Positions 1 through 8,868 of a stretch of 64,000 bases of DNA are shown piece after piece. The DNA is from Sphingobium sp. AP50. GTDB taxonomy: Bacteria; Pseudomonadota; Alphaproteobacteria; Sphingomonadales; Sphingomonadaceae. The notes beneath the pieces are model-generated. The model made no database searches. It saw nothing but the letters and a program-made list of their open reading frames with translations, and had not been told where the DNA came from. The position numbers and the translations under genes were made by a program. The stretch lies in the NCBI RefSeq assembly GCF_900109095.1, contig NZ_FNYZ01000006.1, forward strand, positions 183,860 through 247,859, written 5' to 3'. Positions within the stretch are counted from its first letter, which is position 1, and every line of letters starts with the position of its first letter.

Positions 1-1
1 C

Positions 2-772
2 TCGTCCGAACATTCGGAACTCAGCCTCGCGTCGAAGTTCGGCGCGGAACTGGGCGAAACCCGCGAACTGCTGATGGCCACCCGTCAGGCCGCCGATGCG
101 CTGGGCATCTGCTTCCATGTCGGCAGCCAGGCCATGAGCCCCCAGGCCTATAGCGATGCGATCGAGCGCGTGCGCGCCGCGATCGTGGACGCAGCCGTCA
201 CGGTCGACATCATCGATGTCGGCGGCGGCTTCCCGTCCATCTATCCGGGCATGGAGCCCGTCGCGCTCGAAAATTATTTCGAAGCGATCCACCGTGGTTT
301 CGAAAGCCTGCCGGTCAGCTATTCGTCGGAATTGTGGTGCGAACCTGGCCGCGCGCTGTCGGCGGAATATAGCTCGATCATCGTGCGCGTCGAACGTCGC
401 CGCGGGACCGAACTCTACATCAACGACGGCGCCTATGGCGCGCTGTTCGACGCCGCGCATATCGGCTGGCGCTTCCCCGTGGCTCTGCTGCGCGAGGAAG
501 AGAGCGAGGAGGAGATGACCGCCTTCTCCTTCTACGGTCCGACCTGCGACGATATGGACCATATGGTCGGCCCCTTCATGCTCCCTGATGACGTGAAGGT
601 CGGCGACTATATCGAAATCGGCATGCTCGGCGCCTATGGCGCGGCGATGCGCACCGGCTTCAACGGCTTCACGTCGGAATCGACGATCGAAGTGGAAGAT
701 GAGCCGATGGCCAGCCTCTATGCCGAAACCGTCGCGCCGCGCCGTCGCGCAACTGTCATCAAGCTGGGCTAA
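2..772 (+). CDS. Type III PLP-dependent ornithine/lysine decarboxylase, 3' part
   Basis: C-terminal 256 residues of a fold-type III (alanine racemase-like) decarboxylase that makes polyamines (putrescine or cadaverine) from ornithine or lysine; the frame is open back to the window edge, so the N-terminal part with the PLP lysine lies outside. Visible family motifs are the glycine-rich turn DVGGGFPS, the phosphate-binding EPGRALS, and YGPTCDDMD, whose Cys is the catalytic residue supplied across the dimer, followed by the C-terminal IEIGMLGAYGAAMRTGFNGF region. These fit ornithine decarboxylases of alphaproteobacteria. Ornithine versus lysine preference cannot be decided from this fragment. 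A strong terminator follows 20 bases after the stop, so this is the end of a transcription unit. Confidence 0.9.
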   Translation, partial: SSEHSELSLASKFGAELGETRELLMATRQAADALGICFHVGSQAMSPQAYSDAIERVRAAIVDAAVTVDIIDVGGGFPSIYPGMEPVALENYFEAIHRGFESLPVSYSSELWCEPGRALSAEYSSIIVRVERRRGTELYINDGAYGALFDAAHIGWRFPVALLREEESEEEMTAFSFYGPTCDDMDHMVGPFMLPDDVKVGDYIEIGMLGAYGAAMRTGFNGFTSESTIEVEDEPMASLYAETVAPRRRATVIKLG

Positions 773-794
773 CCGCCCCGCAGGAGAGAATGCT

Positions 795-831
795 ATCCCT
801 CGCCGCTCCCCCTTGGCGGCGAGGGATTTTC
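795..831 (+). terminator. Rho-independent terminator of the decarboxylase gene
   Basis: A 12-bp GC-rich stem (ATCCCTCGCCGC paired with GCGGCGAGGGAT) is followed by TTTTCTTT. It lies just downstream of the decarboxylase stop. Confidence 0.8.
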
Positions 832-854
832 TTTGCCTGCGATCAATTCACTCC

Positions 855-922
855 GTCGTTGCGAGCGCAGCGAAGCAATCCATCGGTGCTCCAGTGGATT
901 GCTTCGCTGCGCTCGCAATGAC
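855..922. repeat. Palindromic intergenic repeat, copy 1
   Basis: Inverted repeat with arms of about 28 bases (core GCGAGCGCAGCGAAGCAATC) around a short variable loop. A near-identical copy lies at 19983-20053, also just past the 3' end of a gene. It sits between the decarboxylase and the convergent methyltransferase gene. The pattern resembles dispersed REP-like hairpins of sphingomonad genomes. Confidence 0.85.
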
Positions 923-934
923 GAAACTGGCAAG

Positions 935-2140
935 TTATCGCCGGAAAATGCCCACCAGTTCGACATGGGTGGTCCAGCGGAATTGCCCTACGGGCTTAAC
1001 GCTTTCCAGCACATAGCCCGCCGCCACCAGATGCGCCGCATCGCGCGCAAAGCTGGCGGGATTGCAGGACACATAGGCGACCAGCGGCACCGCCGACGCT
1101 GCGATCTGCAACACCTGTTCCTTCGCGCCGGCGCGCGGCGGGTCCAGTATGATCGCGGCAAAGCGGTTCAGTTCCTCCGGCGTCAACGGCCGCCGGAACA
1201 GATCGCGATGATCCGCCACCAGCCGCCGCTGCGCCCGCGCCGCGCCCAGTTTCAGCGACAGGATCACGTCACGCGCGCCCTCCGCTGCATAGACCGGCCG
1301 CTTCGCGCCCAGCGCCAGCGCAAAGGTGCCAAGCCCGCAGAACAGGTCCGCGATCGCACCCGTTCCCGGCAGCGCATCGCGCACCGCGCCGACCAGCGCC
1401 GCCTCACCATCTGGCGTGGCCTGAAGGAAGGAGAAGGGCGGGAAACCTACCGCCGCGCCGCCAAAGCTGATCGTCGCCGCCTCCGGCTCCCAGCGCGTCT
1501 GCGGGCCATCGCCTTCATCGATCGTCAGCCGCGCCAGCCCGTGCGTTCGCGCGAAATCGCCCAGCCCTTCATCCGCTGCCAGCCCGGCGACCTTCACGCC
1601 CTCCAGCAACAGGTCGACACCCTGGTCGATCAGCGACATGCGCACATGCGCCGCCCGCTTGTCCGGCAGGATCAGGCCCAGCAGATCGCGCAGCGGCGCC
1701 AGCAGCGCGAACAGCCGGGGATCGAGCACCGCGCACATTTGCAGGTCGATCAGCTTGTGACTGCCCTCCTCCGCAAAGCCGATGGTAATCTTCCTGCCCG
1801 CCCGCGCCGCGCGCAACGACGCGCGCCGCCGCGTCATCGGCGGCGAAATATGGAGCGGCAGCACCGTTCCGGGTGTGATGCCCTGCCCGGCCAGCGCGCC
1901 GGTGACGCGCGCCGTCACGAAATCGGCATAGCTTTCCTCGTCCAGATGCTGGAGCTGGCACCCGCCGCAGGCCGGGAAATGGCTACAGGGCGGCACGGCA
2001 TGGTGGACACCGAATGCGACACTTCCGTCCGGCCTGATCCAGTCGCCCGGCGCTGTCAGGGGAAAGTGGCGGCCGTCGGCCGTGACGCCATCGCCCTTGG
2101 CGGCGACGCGGATGATGCTGTCTATTTCGCTGTCTGTCAC
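935..2140 (-). CDS. 23S rRNA (uracil-C5)-methyltransferase, RlmD/TrmA family
   Basis: 401-residue SAM-dependent RNA m5U methyltransferase. The N-terminal part has the iron-sulfur cysteine pattern C-x5-C-x2-C (residues 52, 58, 61, in PCSHFPACGGCQ) with a later Cys in QMCAV, as in RlmD/RlmC-type enzymes. The C-terminal Rossmann methyltransferase carries the SAM motif IADLFCGLGTFAL, DPPRAG, and the catalytic nucleophile Cys in SCNPASFARD. The start at 2140 overlaps the stop of the upstream NAD(P)HX repair gene by 4 bases (ATGA), implying translational coupling; it is the last gene of the leftward cluster that begins at ETF-QO. Which uridine it modifies (U1939, U747 or tRNA U54) is not resolved. 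Confidence 0.88.
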   Translation of the reverse strand: MTDSEIDSIIRVAAKGDGVTADGRHFPLTAPGDWIRPDGSVAFGVHHAVPPCSHFPACGGCQLQHLDEESYADFVTARVTGALAGQGITPGTVLPLHISPPMTRRRASLRAARAGRKITIGFAEEGSHKLIDLQMCAVLDPRLFALLAPLRDLLGLILPDKRAAHVRMSLIDQGVDLLLEGVKVAGLAADEGLGDFARTHGLARLTIDEGDGPQTRWEPEAATISFGGAAVGFPPFSFLQATPDGEAALVGAVRDALPGTGAIADLFCGLGTFALALGAKRPVYAAEGARDVILSLKLGAARAQRRLVADHRDLFRRPLTPEELNRFAAIILDPPRAGAKEQVLQIAASAVPLVAYVSCNPASFARDAAHLVAAGYVLESVKPVGQFRWTTHVELVGIFRR

Positions 2141-3501
2141 AATCGCGCGGCGATAGCCGCTGGCAGCATGCGAAGCAAATCATCCGCGACAAAAGCCGCA
2201 CCGGCCCGCCGCGCCGCCTCTCCGTGCAGCCACACCGCCTCGCAAGCCGCGCGGAACGGATCGCCTGTCACCGCCAGCCGCCCGGCAGCGAGGCCCGCCA
2301 GCACATCGCCCGTGCCTGCGGTCGACAGCCATGGTGACGCGCCGCTCGCAACCGCCGCCCGCCCATCCGGCGCGGCGATCACGCTGTCCGCGCCCTTGTA
2401 GACAACGACGGAACCGCTTCGTGCCGCCGCCGCCAGTGCCCGGTCAATCTTGTTGCCGACATCGTCGCCGAACATATGGTCGAACTCACCTTCATGCGGC
2501 GTCACGATCGCGGGGGAGGGCAAGTCCCCGAACCCCATTTCCGCGAACAGCCATAAGGCATCCGCATCGGCCACAAAGGGGATATTCGCCCCAGTTGCCG
2601 CAGCCAGCCTTTCCCAGGCGGAAGGGTTCCGACCAAGTCCGGGTCCGATCAGGATGGCCTTGGCACGATTAAAGTCCAGGGATGCGCTTTGCACGATAGC
2701 ACGGCTCAGGACGGGCACAGGCGTATCAGCGATCAACCTGACATAGCCAGCCCCCGACCGCGCGGCTGCTTCTGCTGACAGGCAAGCGGCGCCCGGCATC
2801 TCCCCGCCAACCACCGCGACCAATCCACGCGTATATTTATGCGCCTCTGCCCCCGGCGCCTCCAGCACCGGCGCACCCAGTTGATGCACCGCACTCGGCA
2901 CAGCGATGCCGATATCCGCCAGCACCAGTCGCCCCATATGCCGCGCCGCCGGCTGCAACAGATGGGCGGGCTTCCATGCCCCCAAAGCGATAGTCGTCCC
3001 AAAACGCGGTACGGAGGACAGCAAAGCCCCGCTATCCGTCTCCACCCCGCTCGGCAGGTCGACGGCATGGCTGTACGCCGCAGCCTCGACCAGCGAACAA
3101 AGCCGCTCCGCCACTGCGCTATCCAGCCCGCGCGTCAGGCCGGTGCCGAACAGCGCATCGACCAGTTGCGTCGCAGGCGCCGCCGTCATCATATCCTCTA
3201 CCGGCCCGCCCCATGCCACCCGCGCGCGCTGGCTCGATAGCGTGCGACTCTCGCCCAGCGTCGCCACCCGCACTGGCACGCCGCGATCGCGCAATATCCG
3301 CGCAATCACGAAGCCGTCGCCACCATTATTGCCCGGCCCACACAGGATCAGCGTGTCGCGTTTATGCCCCGCGCGCCAGATGATTTCCGCCGCCGCCGCG
3401 CCCGCCGTCTCCATCAGGCCATAGTCATCGACGCCTGCATCGAAGGCCGCCTGTTCCGCCGCGCGCATCTGCGCCGCCGTCAGGATCGGGCCGCCATGCA
3501 T
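2137..3501 (-). CDS. nnr: Bifunctional NAD(P)H-hydrate epimerase / ADP-dependent dehydratase
   Basis: 454-residue fusion that repairs hydrated NAD(P)H. The N-terminal epimerase domain (about 1-205) contains CGPGNNGGDGFVIARIL, the YjeF_N signature. The C-terminal ribokinase-like dehydratase domain (about 215-450) has PHEGEFDHMFG and the anion-hole motif STAGTGDVLAGLAAGR. The start is placed at 3501 (MHGGPILTAAQ), where the ATG overlaps the TGA of the upstream lipoprotein by one base; the longer open frame upstream is low-complexity and not family-like. Downstream it overlaps the methyltransferase gene. Confidence 0.92.
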   Translation of the reverse strand: MHGGPILTAAQMRAAEQAAFDAGVDDYGLMETAGAAAAEIIWRAGHKRDTLILCGPGNNGGDGFVIARILRDRGVPVRVATLGESRTLSSQRARVAWGGPVEDMMTAAPATQLVDALFGTGLTRGLDSAVAERLCSLVEAAAYSHAVDLPSGVETDSGALLSSVPRFGTTIALGAWKPAHLLQPAARHMGRLVLADIGIAVPSAVHQLGAPVLEAPGAEAHKYTRGLVAVVGGEMPGAACLSAEAAARSGAGYVRLIADTPVPVLSRAIVQSASLDFNRAKAILIGPGLGRNPSAWERLAAATGANIPFVADADALWLFAEMGFGDLPSPAIVTPHEGEFDHMFGDDVGNKIDRALAAAARSGSVVVYKGADSVIAAPDGRAAVASGASPWLSTAGTGDVLAGLAAGRLAVTGDPFRAACEAVWLHGEAARRAGAAFVADDLLRMLPAAIAARL

Positions 3502-3866
3502 CAGCGCGATCCGGCAATCTGCGCGGGCAGGCGATAGCGGTCGTCCCCGGTCGCCACCTCGATCTGCTGCTTGCCGGTGATCTTGAGCTTTGCCGGTTCC
3601 GCGCCGTCCGCCGCCTCCAGCCCGCGCCCGTCGGCCAGCACGCGAAAGCGGCGGAAACCGCCGTCGGGGTGGCGGATCGTCAACTGGTCGCCCTGCCGCT
3701 CGATCAGGCAATCATGCGCCCACTCTTCAGACTGGCCGGTGATGCAATCCGCCTTGCCATCATCGACCGGCGCCTGCGCACCCGCCGCCTGATTGCCCGG
3801 CTTCGACGCCTGCTCGCCACAACCAGCCAGCAGCGCCAGTAGCAGCATCGGCGCCAGCCGCCTCAT
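3501..3866 (-). CDS. Small predicted lipoprotein of unknown function
   Basis: 121-residue protein beginning MRRLAPMLLLALLAGC: a short basic n-region, hydrophobic core and LLAGC lipobox, so it is expected to be lipidated at Cys16. The mature part has two further cysteines about 15 residues apart (DCITGQ and HDCLIE), possibly a disulfide, and a central stretch resembling a small beta-rich domain. I do not recognise a named family. Start 3866 is preferred over 3884 because it gives an ATGA overlap with the upstream gene. It sits inside the overlapping leftward cluster and so is probably co-translated with its neighbours. Confidence 0.78.
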   Translation of the reverse strand: MRRLAPMLLLALLAGCGEQASKPGNQAAGAQAPVDDGKADCITGQSEEWAHDCLIERQGDQLTIRHPDGGFRRFRVLADGRGLEAADGAEPAKLKITGKQQIEVATGDDRYRLPAQIAGSR

Positions 3867-4579
3867 GCCAGCCGACTCCGGCATTCCAGCACGATCGGGC
3901 CAAGGATATCGGCAAAGCGTTTCTGCCCGGCCGCATCGCCCACCAGATCCTGCCGCATCTCGATCCCCAGATAGGGGATGCCATTGGCTTCGGCATGGCG
4001 GTTCATCGTCGCATTCAGCAATTGCCCGGAATAGGGCAGCTGGTCGCCAACCTTCAGCCCCGCCGCCTCCAGCAAGGGGATGGCGATCCGCGCCGCGCGA
4101 TCATCCTGATTATAGAGAATGCCGATATCCCATGGCCGCTGCTGCGCCGGATCGCTCGCCAGACGCGGGGTGAAGCTGTGCACCGACAGGATGAAGGGTG
4201 ACGTCATGCCGTCCAGCAGCGCCGCGACCTGATGATGATAGGGATGGTGGAAACGCAGCATCCGGTCGGCCAGATCGGCTTCGCGATTGCCGGGGATGGC
4301 ATGGCCGTCGCTCATCACCGGCAACAGGCCCGTCGCATCCTCCTCCCGATTGAGGTCGATCACCAGCCGCGACACCCCGCCCAATATCGCCGTGCAGCCC
4401 AGTTGCGCGGCCAGCAACCCGCTCACTTCCGCCACCCCGATATCGATGGCGATATGCTCTCTGAGCAGCGCGGGATCGATGCCCAGATCGATGTCGGTCG
4501 GCACATGGGCCGACGCATGATCGGCGATGATCAGCAGGTTCAGGTCGCCGCCATCGATCCGGGTGAAAGCCTCGCTCAT
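3863..4579 (-). CDS. N-formylglutamate amidohydrolase family protein
   Basis: 238-residue member of the N-formylglutamate amidohydrolase (HutG-like, zinc hydrolase) family. Family features visible are LLIIADHASAHVP near the N terminus, the SRLVIDLNREED segment, ILSVHSFTPR in the middle and LGIEMRQDL near the C terminus. It is not next to histidine-degradation genes, so a role in histidine catabolism is not supported by context; many such proteins are annotated only at family level. The start at 4579 (MSEAFTRIDGG) overlaps the ispE stop by 4 bases. Confidence 0.85.
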   Translation of the reverse strand: MSEAFTRIDGGDLNLLIIADHASAHVPTDIDLGIDPALLREHIAIDIGVAEVSGLLAAQLGCTAILGGVSRLVIDLNREEDATGLLPVMSDGHAIPGNREADLADRMLRFHHPYHHQVAALLDGMTSPFILSVHSFTPRLASDPAQQRPWDIGILYNQDDRAARIAIPLLEAAGLKVGDQLPYSGQLLNATMNRHAEANGIPYLGIEMRQDLVGDAAGQKRFADILGPIVLECRSRLA

Positions 4580-5457
4580 ATACTCCTGATCCTCGTTTCC
4601 ATCACCCACCAGCCCGGATGCGCCGCCGCAATGGCTGCCGCCGCCCGTGCCATCGCCGCCGCATCGGCGAATAGGGCGAAACAGGTCGCCCCCGATCCAG
4701 ACATGCGCGCCAGCAACCGCCCCTCCGCGCCGTCCAGCGCGGTCAGCACTTCGGCAATCACCGGTTCAGCCAATATTGCCGGATTTTCCAGATCATTACG
4801 ACCCATCTCTATCAGGGTATCGAGGCTCCCGGCATCCAGCGGCCCGCGATCCTGCCGGTCCCATCCGGCAAAGACGCGCGCCGTAGACACGCCCATGCCC
4901 GGATTGACCAGCAGCATCGGCAGCCCTTCCAGCCCGTCTACCGCATGCCGCACCAGATGCTCGCCCCGCCCGGTGACAAGCTGCGTCACGCTCGCGACGC
5001 AGGCCGGCACGTCCGATCCCAGATCCAGCGCCAGCGCGGTCAGTTCCTCCGGTTCGATCCGCACATCCCACAGCCGCACCAGCAGTCGCAGCGTCGCCGC
5101 TGCATCCGCCGATCCGCCCCCGATGCCCGATGCGACAGGCAGGTTCTTGGTCAGCCTGATCACGGCACCCCGCTGCTGCCCCAGATAGGATTGCAGCGCC
5201 CGCGCCGCCCGCATCACCAGATTGCCGGGGCCAGCCTCCAGCCCCGCGCCGAATGGTCCGTCGATCAGCAGGTCGATCGCGCCGTCATCACTCGCCTCGC
5301 CCGTCAAGCGGTCGCCATGCTCGGCAAATACGAACAGGCTTTCCAGCGCATGATAGCCATCGTCCCGCCGCGCCCGCACATGCAGCGCGACATTGACCTT
5401 GGCATAAGCGGTTTCGGCCAGCGTGGCCGCGTCGACAACGGGATCAGGGTGCGGCAT
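4576..5457 (-). CDS. ispE: 4-diphosphocytidyl-2-C-methyl-D-erythritol kinase
   Basis: 293-residue GHMP kinase of the MEP isoprenoid pathway; it phosphorylates CDP-methylerythritol in the cytosol. The N-terminal substrate motif AYAKVNVALHV and RRDDGYHALESLF are typical, the ATP-binding loop is LPVASGIGGGSADAAATLRLL, LGSDVPACV is the next conserved block, and the C-terminal GHMP motif is MSGSGATCFALF. It overlaps the upstream TPR gene by 14 bases and the downstream amidohydrolase by 4. Confidence 0.95.
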   Translation of the reverse strand: MPHPDPVVDAATLAETAYAKVNVALHVRARRDDGYHALESLFVFAEHGDRLTGEASDDGAIDLLIDGPFGAGLEAGPGNLVMRAARALQSYLGQQRGAVIRLTKNLPVASGIGGGSADAAATLRLLVRLWDVRIEPEELTALALDLGSDVPACVASVTQLVTGRGEHLVRHAVDGLEGLPMLLVNPGMGVSTARVFAGWDRQDRGPLDAGSLDTLIEMGRNDLENPAILAEPVIAEVLTALDGAEGRLLARMSGSGATCFALFADAAAMARAAAAIAAAHPGWWVMETRIRSI

Positions 5458-7102
5458 ATTCGGGCTTCAGCCCTTCCTTGCTCTTGGCCGCCAGTCGCGC
5501 GGCGACATCCCCCTCGGCATAGACGGAAGCCGCCGCCCAGGCATAGCGCGCCTCATATCGGCGCCCGGCAGTCCATAAGGCATCGCCCAGATGTTCGTTG
5601 ATCGTGCTGTCGGACGGGGCGCCCGCCGCCGCACGCTCCAGCACCGGCACCGCCGCCGTCACGTCCCCGGTCACATATTGCGCCCAGCCCAGCGAATCCG
5701 TGATCGACGCATCCTGCGGCTTGAGGGCGCTTGCCTTCCTGATCAGTTCCAGCGCGGCATCGACATTCTGCCGCCGCTCGATCTGCGCATAGCCCAGATA
5801 ATTGAGGATCAGCGGCTCATTGGGCGCCATCGCCGCTGCCTGTTCCAGCACGGCGCGCGCCTCGTCCCAGCGCTTGCCCTGATCCAGCGCCGTCCCTTCG
5901 AACAGCAACAGCGTCCAGGGCGCTTCGCCGGGGGCATAGCCGCCCTGCGCCACGCGGAACGCCGCCGCAGCACCGGTATAATCGCCACCATCCGCCAGCA
6001 ACCGGCCCAGCCGCACCTGCCGCTCCGTCTCCGCACCGGGCGCCGCCGCCTGGGCGCGGGCCAGCGTCAGCGCCGTGTTCCTGTCGCCATTGGCCGCCAG
6101 CGCATCGATCAGTTCGGCCTGCGCCAATTGCGCATGCCAGCTTTTGGGCGGCACCTTGCCCGCCTCCGCAACCGCGCCCGCCGTATAGCCCTGCCCCGTC
6201 AGCAGCCGGGCCGCCACCATATGGGTTTCCGCCCCGGTCGGATCGGCAAAGGTCGCCATCCGCGCCAGTCGCAGCGCCAGCGTGCCCCCGGCCGTGTCCG
6301 ACCCGACGTCCACCGCCAGCCGCGACAACAGCCGGGCAAAGCCCTGCGCGGGCGTTACCGGCGCGCCGATCGCCTTCAGCCCCTTGCCCTTCTCGATCGC
6401 CACCCGCGCCTGCGCGAAATTCGCGCTGCCGACCGGCAGCAGCATCAGCGCCTCGGCCTTCGCGCCCTGCGCCGCCAGTTGCGCAGCAAAGGTCAGGCGC
6501 AGCGCGCCGCCATCGCTGCTCCGCACCGACAGAGCGCGCCGGATCGCCGGCACCGCTGTGGTCAGGTCACGCCGCGCCAGCGCCTGCAACGCGATATGTT
6601 CGTCGGTATAGCGCAGCCCCAGCGAGGCGAAGCGATCTCTATTGTCGATCACCGGCGGCGCATAATCACCTTCCCCGATCGAAATCCAGCTGCGAATGAT
6701 CGGCGCGATGAAGGCGAAATTGCCCTCCTCCGCCATCCGGTCGGTCAGCGTCCGGGCGCCGGCCCAATCCTTGCGGGACATCGCCTCGCCGATCATCAGC
6801 AGCGTGCCGTCGCGCGACAACATGCCCGCCTGATCCAGCAGCGCGGCGGACCGCAGCGCCAGCGCCCGGTCCCCGCTCTCCACGCCCTGGACATAGGATC
6901 GGCGGGCAATCTCGATCCGCGCCGGGTCCTGATCCAGCGCGTCGCGATAGCTAGTCACCGCCAGTCCCAGCGCCCCGTCACCATCGGCCAGCCGCGCCCG
7001 CGCATAAGCGTGCAGCGGGCCGGGCTGATCGACCGATGCCCCGGCCGCGACCGGCGCGGCCAGCAGGGCGACAAGGATCAGGCGCTTACATATTGGGATA
7101 AT
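5444..7102 (-). CDS. Secreted tetratricopeptide-repeat protein, start codon unusual
   Basis: TPR-rich protein of about 550 residues. A signal peptide (CKRLILVALLAAPVAAGA) is followed by helical repeats, clearest near the C terminus (EPLILNYLGYAQIERRQN, DASITDSLGWAQYVTGD, DSTINEHLGDALWTAGR), so it is periplasmic or envelope-associated and probably a protein-interaction scaffold. Start: in this frame there is no ATG, GTG or TTG between position 7240 (deep inside the ETF-QO gene) and the signal peptide. A GGAGG followed five bases later by ATT at 7102 is the best-placed initiator; ATC or ATA just downstream, or an N-terminally extended product from 7240, are alternatives. Function unknown. Confidence 0.85.
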   Translation of the reverse strand: MIPICKRLILVALLAAPVAAGASVDQPGPLHAYARARLADGDGALGLAVTSYRDALDQDPARIEIARRSYVQGVESGDRALALRSAALLDQAGMLSRDGTLLMIGEAMSRKDWAGARTLTDRMAEEGNFAFIAPIIRSWISIGEGDYAPPVIDNRDRFASLGLRYTDEHIALQALARRDLTTAVPAIRRALSVRSSDGGALRLTFAAQLAAQGAKAEALMLLPVGSANFAQARVAIEKGKGLKAIGAPVTPAQGFARLLSRLAVDVGSDTAGGTLALRLARMATFADPTGAETHMVAARLLTGQGYTAGAVAEAGKVPPKSWHAQLAQAELIDALAANGDRNTALTLARAQAAAPGAETERQVRLGRLLADGGDYTGAAAAFRVAQGGYAPGEAPWTLLLFEGTALDQGKRWDEARAVLEQAAAMAPNEPLILNYLGYAQIERRQNVDAALELIRKASALKPQDASITDSLGWAQYVTGDVTAAVPVLERAAAGAPSDSTINEHLGDALWTAGRRYEARYAWAAASVYAEGDVAARLAAKSKEGLKPEYAAP

Positions 7103-8738
7103 TCGGTCCTCCGCCGCCTTCGGGAACGACCCAGTTGATATTCTGGGTCGGGTCCTTGATGTCGCACGTCTTGCAATGGACGCAATTCTGCGCGTTGATC
7201 TGGAATTTGGGATCGCCCTCTTCCTGACCGACCACTTCATAGACGCCTGCGGGACAATAACGCTGCGCCGGCTCGTCATAAAGGGGCAGATTATAGGAAA
7301 TCGGGACCGACGGGTCTTTCAGTTGCAGGTGGACCGGCTGGTCTTCCTCATGATTGGTGTTGCTCAGGAACACCGATGTCAGCCGGTCGAAGCTGATCAC
7401 ATTGTCGGGCTTGGGATAGGCGATCTTCTCGCACTGGTCCTTGCGCCAGATCTTCTCATTGTCGGGCTTGTGCTTCATCGTGAAGGGCAGGCCGATCTTG
7501 AGCGTGCGCATCCACATGTCGATGCCTGCCAGCAGCGTGCCGATCGTATTGCCGAACTTGGACAGCAGTGGTTCGGCATTCTTCACCAGTTGCAGTTCAG
7601 TCGCGATCCAGCTCGACCGCAGCGTCGCTTCATAATCGTCCAGCACATCGCCGGTGCGATCGGCCTGCACTGCTGCAAAGGCCGCTTCCGCCGCCAGCAT
7701 GCCCGACTTCATGGCGGTATGCGTACCCTTGATCCGGGGCACGTTGACGAAGCCCGCCGAACAGCCGATCAGCGCGCCGCCGGGGAAGGCCAGCTTGGGG
7801 ATCGACTGCCAGCCGCCCTCGTTGATCGCGCGCGCGCCATAGGAAACGCGGCGGCCGCCTTCGAGGAATTTGCGGATTTCCGGATGCCGCTTCCAGCGCT
7901 GGAATTCCTCGAACGGATAGAGATGCGGATTGCGATAACCCAGCCCCACCACAAAGCCCAAAGCCACCTGACCATCGGCCTGATGATAAAGGAAACCGCC
8001 GCCATATGCGTCGGTTAGCGGCCATCCCTGCGAGTGGATGACAAGACCCGGCTGATGCTTGGCGGGATCGATATCCCACAATTCCTTCATGCCCAGGCCA
8101 TAGACCTGCGGCTCGCTGTCGGCGTCCAGCGCGAACTGGCGCTTCAATATCTTGGTCAGGTGGCCGCGCGCGCCCTCGGCAAAGAAGGTGTAGCGGGCAT
8201 GGAGTTCCAGACCCGGCTGGTAATCGCCCTTATGCTCGCCATCGCGGGCGATGCCCATGTCGCCGGTGGCCACGCCCTTCACGCTGCCATCTTCATTATA
8301 GAGGATTTCCGCCGCCGCGAAGCCGGGGAAGATTTCCACGCCCAGTCCTTCGGCCTGCTCGCCCAGCCAACGGCAGAGGTTGCCCAGCGATCCGGTATAG
8401 GTGCCTTTATTGTGCATCCAGCCCGGCGTCATAATATGCGGCATGGCGATCTTGCCGGTCTTGGTCAGCATCCAATGCTGGTTATCCGTGACCGGAACCT
8501 GCGCAAGCGAACAGCCCATTTCGCGCCATTCGGGGAGTAATTCGTCCAGAGCCTTGGGATCGATCACCGCGCCTGACAGGATATGGGCACCGATTTCGGA
8601 CCCCTTTTCCAGCACACACACCGCCAACTCGGTCCCGGCTTCATTCGCCAGTTGCTTCAACCGGATAGCAGCAGACAGTCCAGCCGGTCCCCCACCGACG
8701 ATGACGATGTCATAGGGCATCGAATCCCGTTCGCTCAT
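7086..8738 (-). CDS. Electron transfer flavoprotein-ubiquinone oxidoreductase
   Basis: 550-residue ETF-QO, which passes electrons from acyl-CoA and related dehydrogenases via ETF to membrane ubiquinone. The N-terminal FAD-binding motif is VIVGGGPAGLSAAIRL, and the C-terminal 4Fe-4S ferredoxin-like region has NAQNCVHCKTCDIKDP. The end PNYPNM is typical of alphaproteobacterial homologues. The start at 8738 is preceded by GGAGGGAAGA; longer upstream starts have no such site. It heads the leftward cluster and its last 17 bases overlap the proposed start of the TPR gene. Confidence 0.96.
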   Translation of the reverse strand: MSERDSMPYDIVIVGGGPAGLSAAIRLKQLANEAGTELAVCVLEKGSEIGAHILSGAVIDPKALDELLPEWREMGCSLAQVPVTDNQHWMLTKTGKIAMPHIMTPGWMHNKGTYTGSLGNLCRWLGEQAEGLGVEIFPGFAAAEILYNEDGSVKGVATGDMGIARDGEHKGDYQPGLELHARYTFFAEGARGHLTKILKRQFALDADSEPQVYGLGMKELWDIDPAKHQPGLVIHSQGWPLTDAYGGGFLYHQADGQVALGFVVGLGYRNPHLYPFEEFQRWKRHPEIRKFLEGGRRVSYGARAINEGGWQSIPKLAFPGGALIGCSAGFVNVPRIKGTHTAMKSGMLAAEAAFAAVQADRTGDVLDDYEATLRSSWIATELQLVKNAEPLLSKFGNTIGTLLAGIDMWMRTLKIGLPFTMKHKPDNEKIWRKDQCEKIAYPKPDNVISFDRLTSVFLSNTNHEEDQPVHLQLKDPSVPISYNLPLYDEPAQRYCPAGVYEVVGQEEGDPKFQINAQNCVHCKTCDIKDPTQNINWVVPEGGGGPNYPNM

Positions 8739-8868
8739 TCTTCCCTCCATATCGCGACCGGCGGGCTGCACCCCGTCTCATCCAATCGCCGCATTAGTAC
8801 AACAGTTTACCATTTAGGGCGATGAAGCAGCTTGACCCCCTCGTCAACCTCTGGCCCAAGGAAATGCG

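Noticed and set aside
833..2401. 522-residue open frame opposite the methyltransferase and NAD(P)HX genes
   Set aside because: Arg/Gln/His-rich composition and no family motifs; it mirrors real genes on the other strand.
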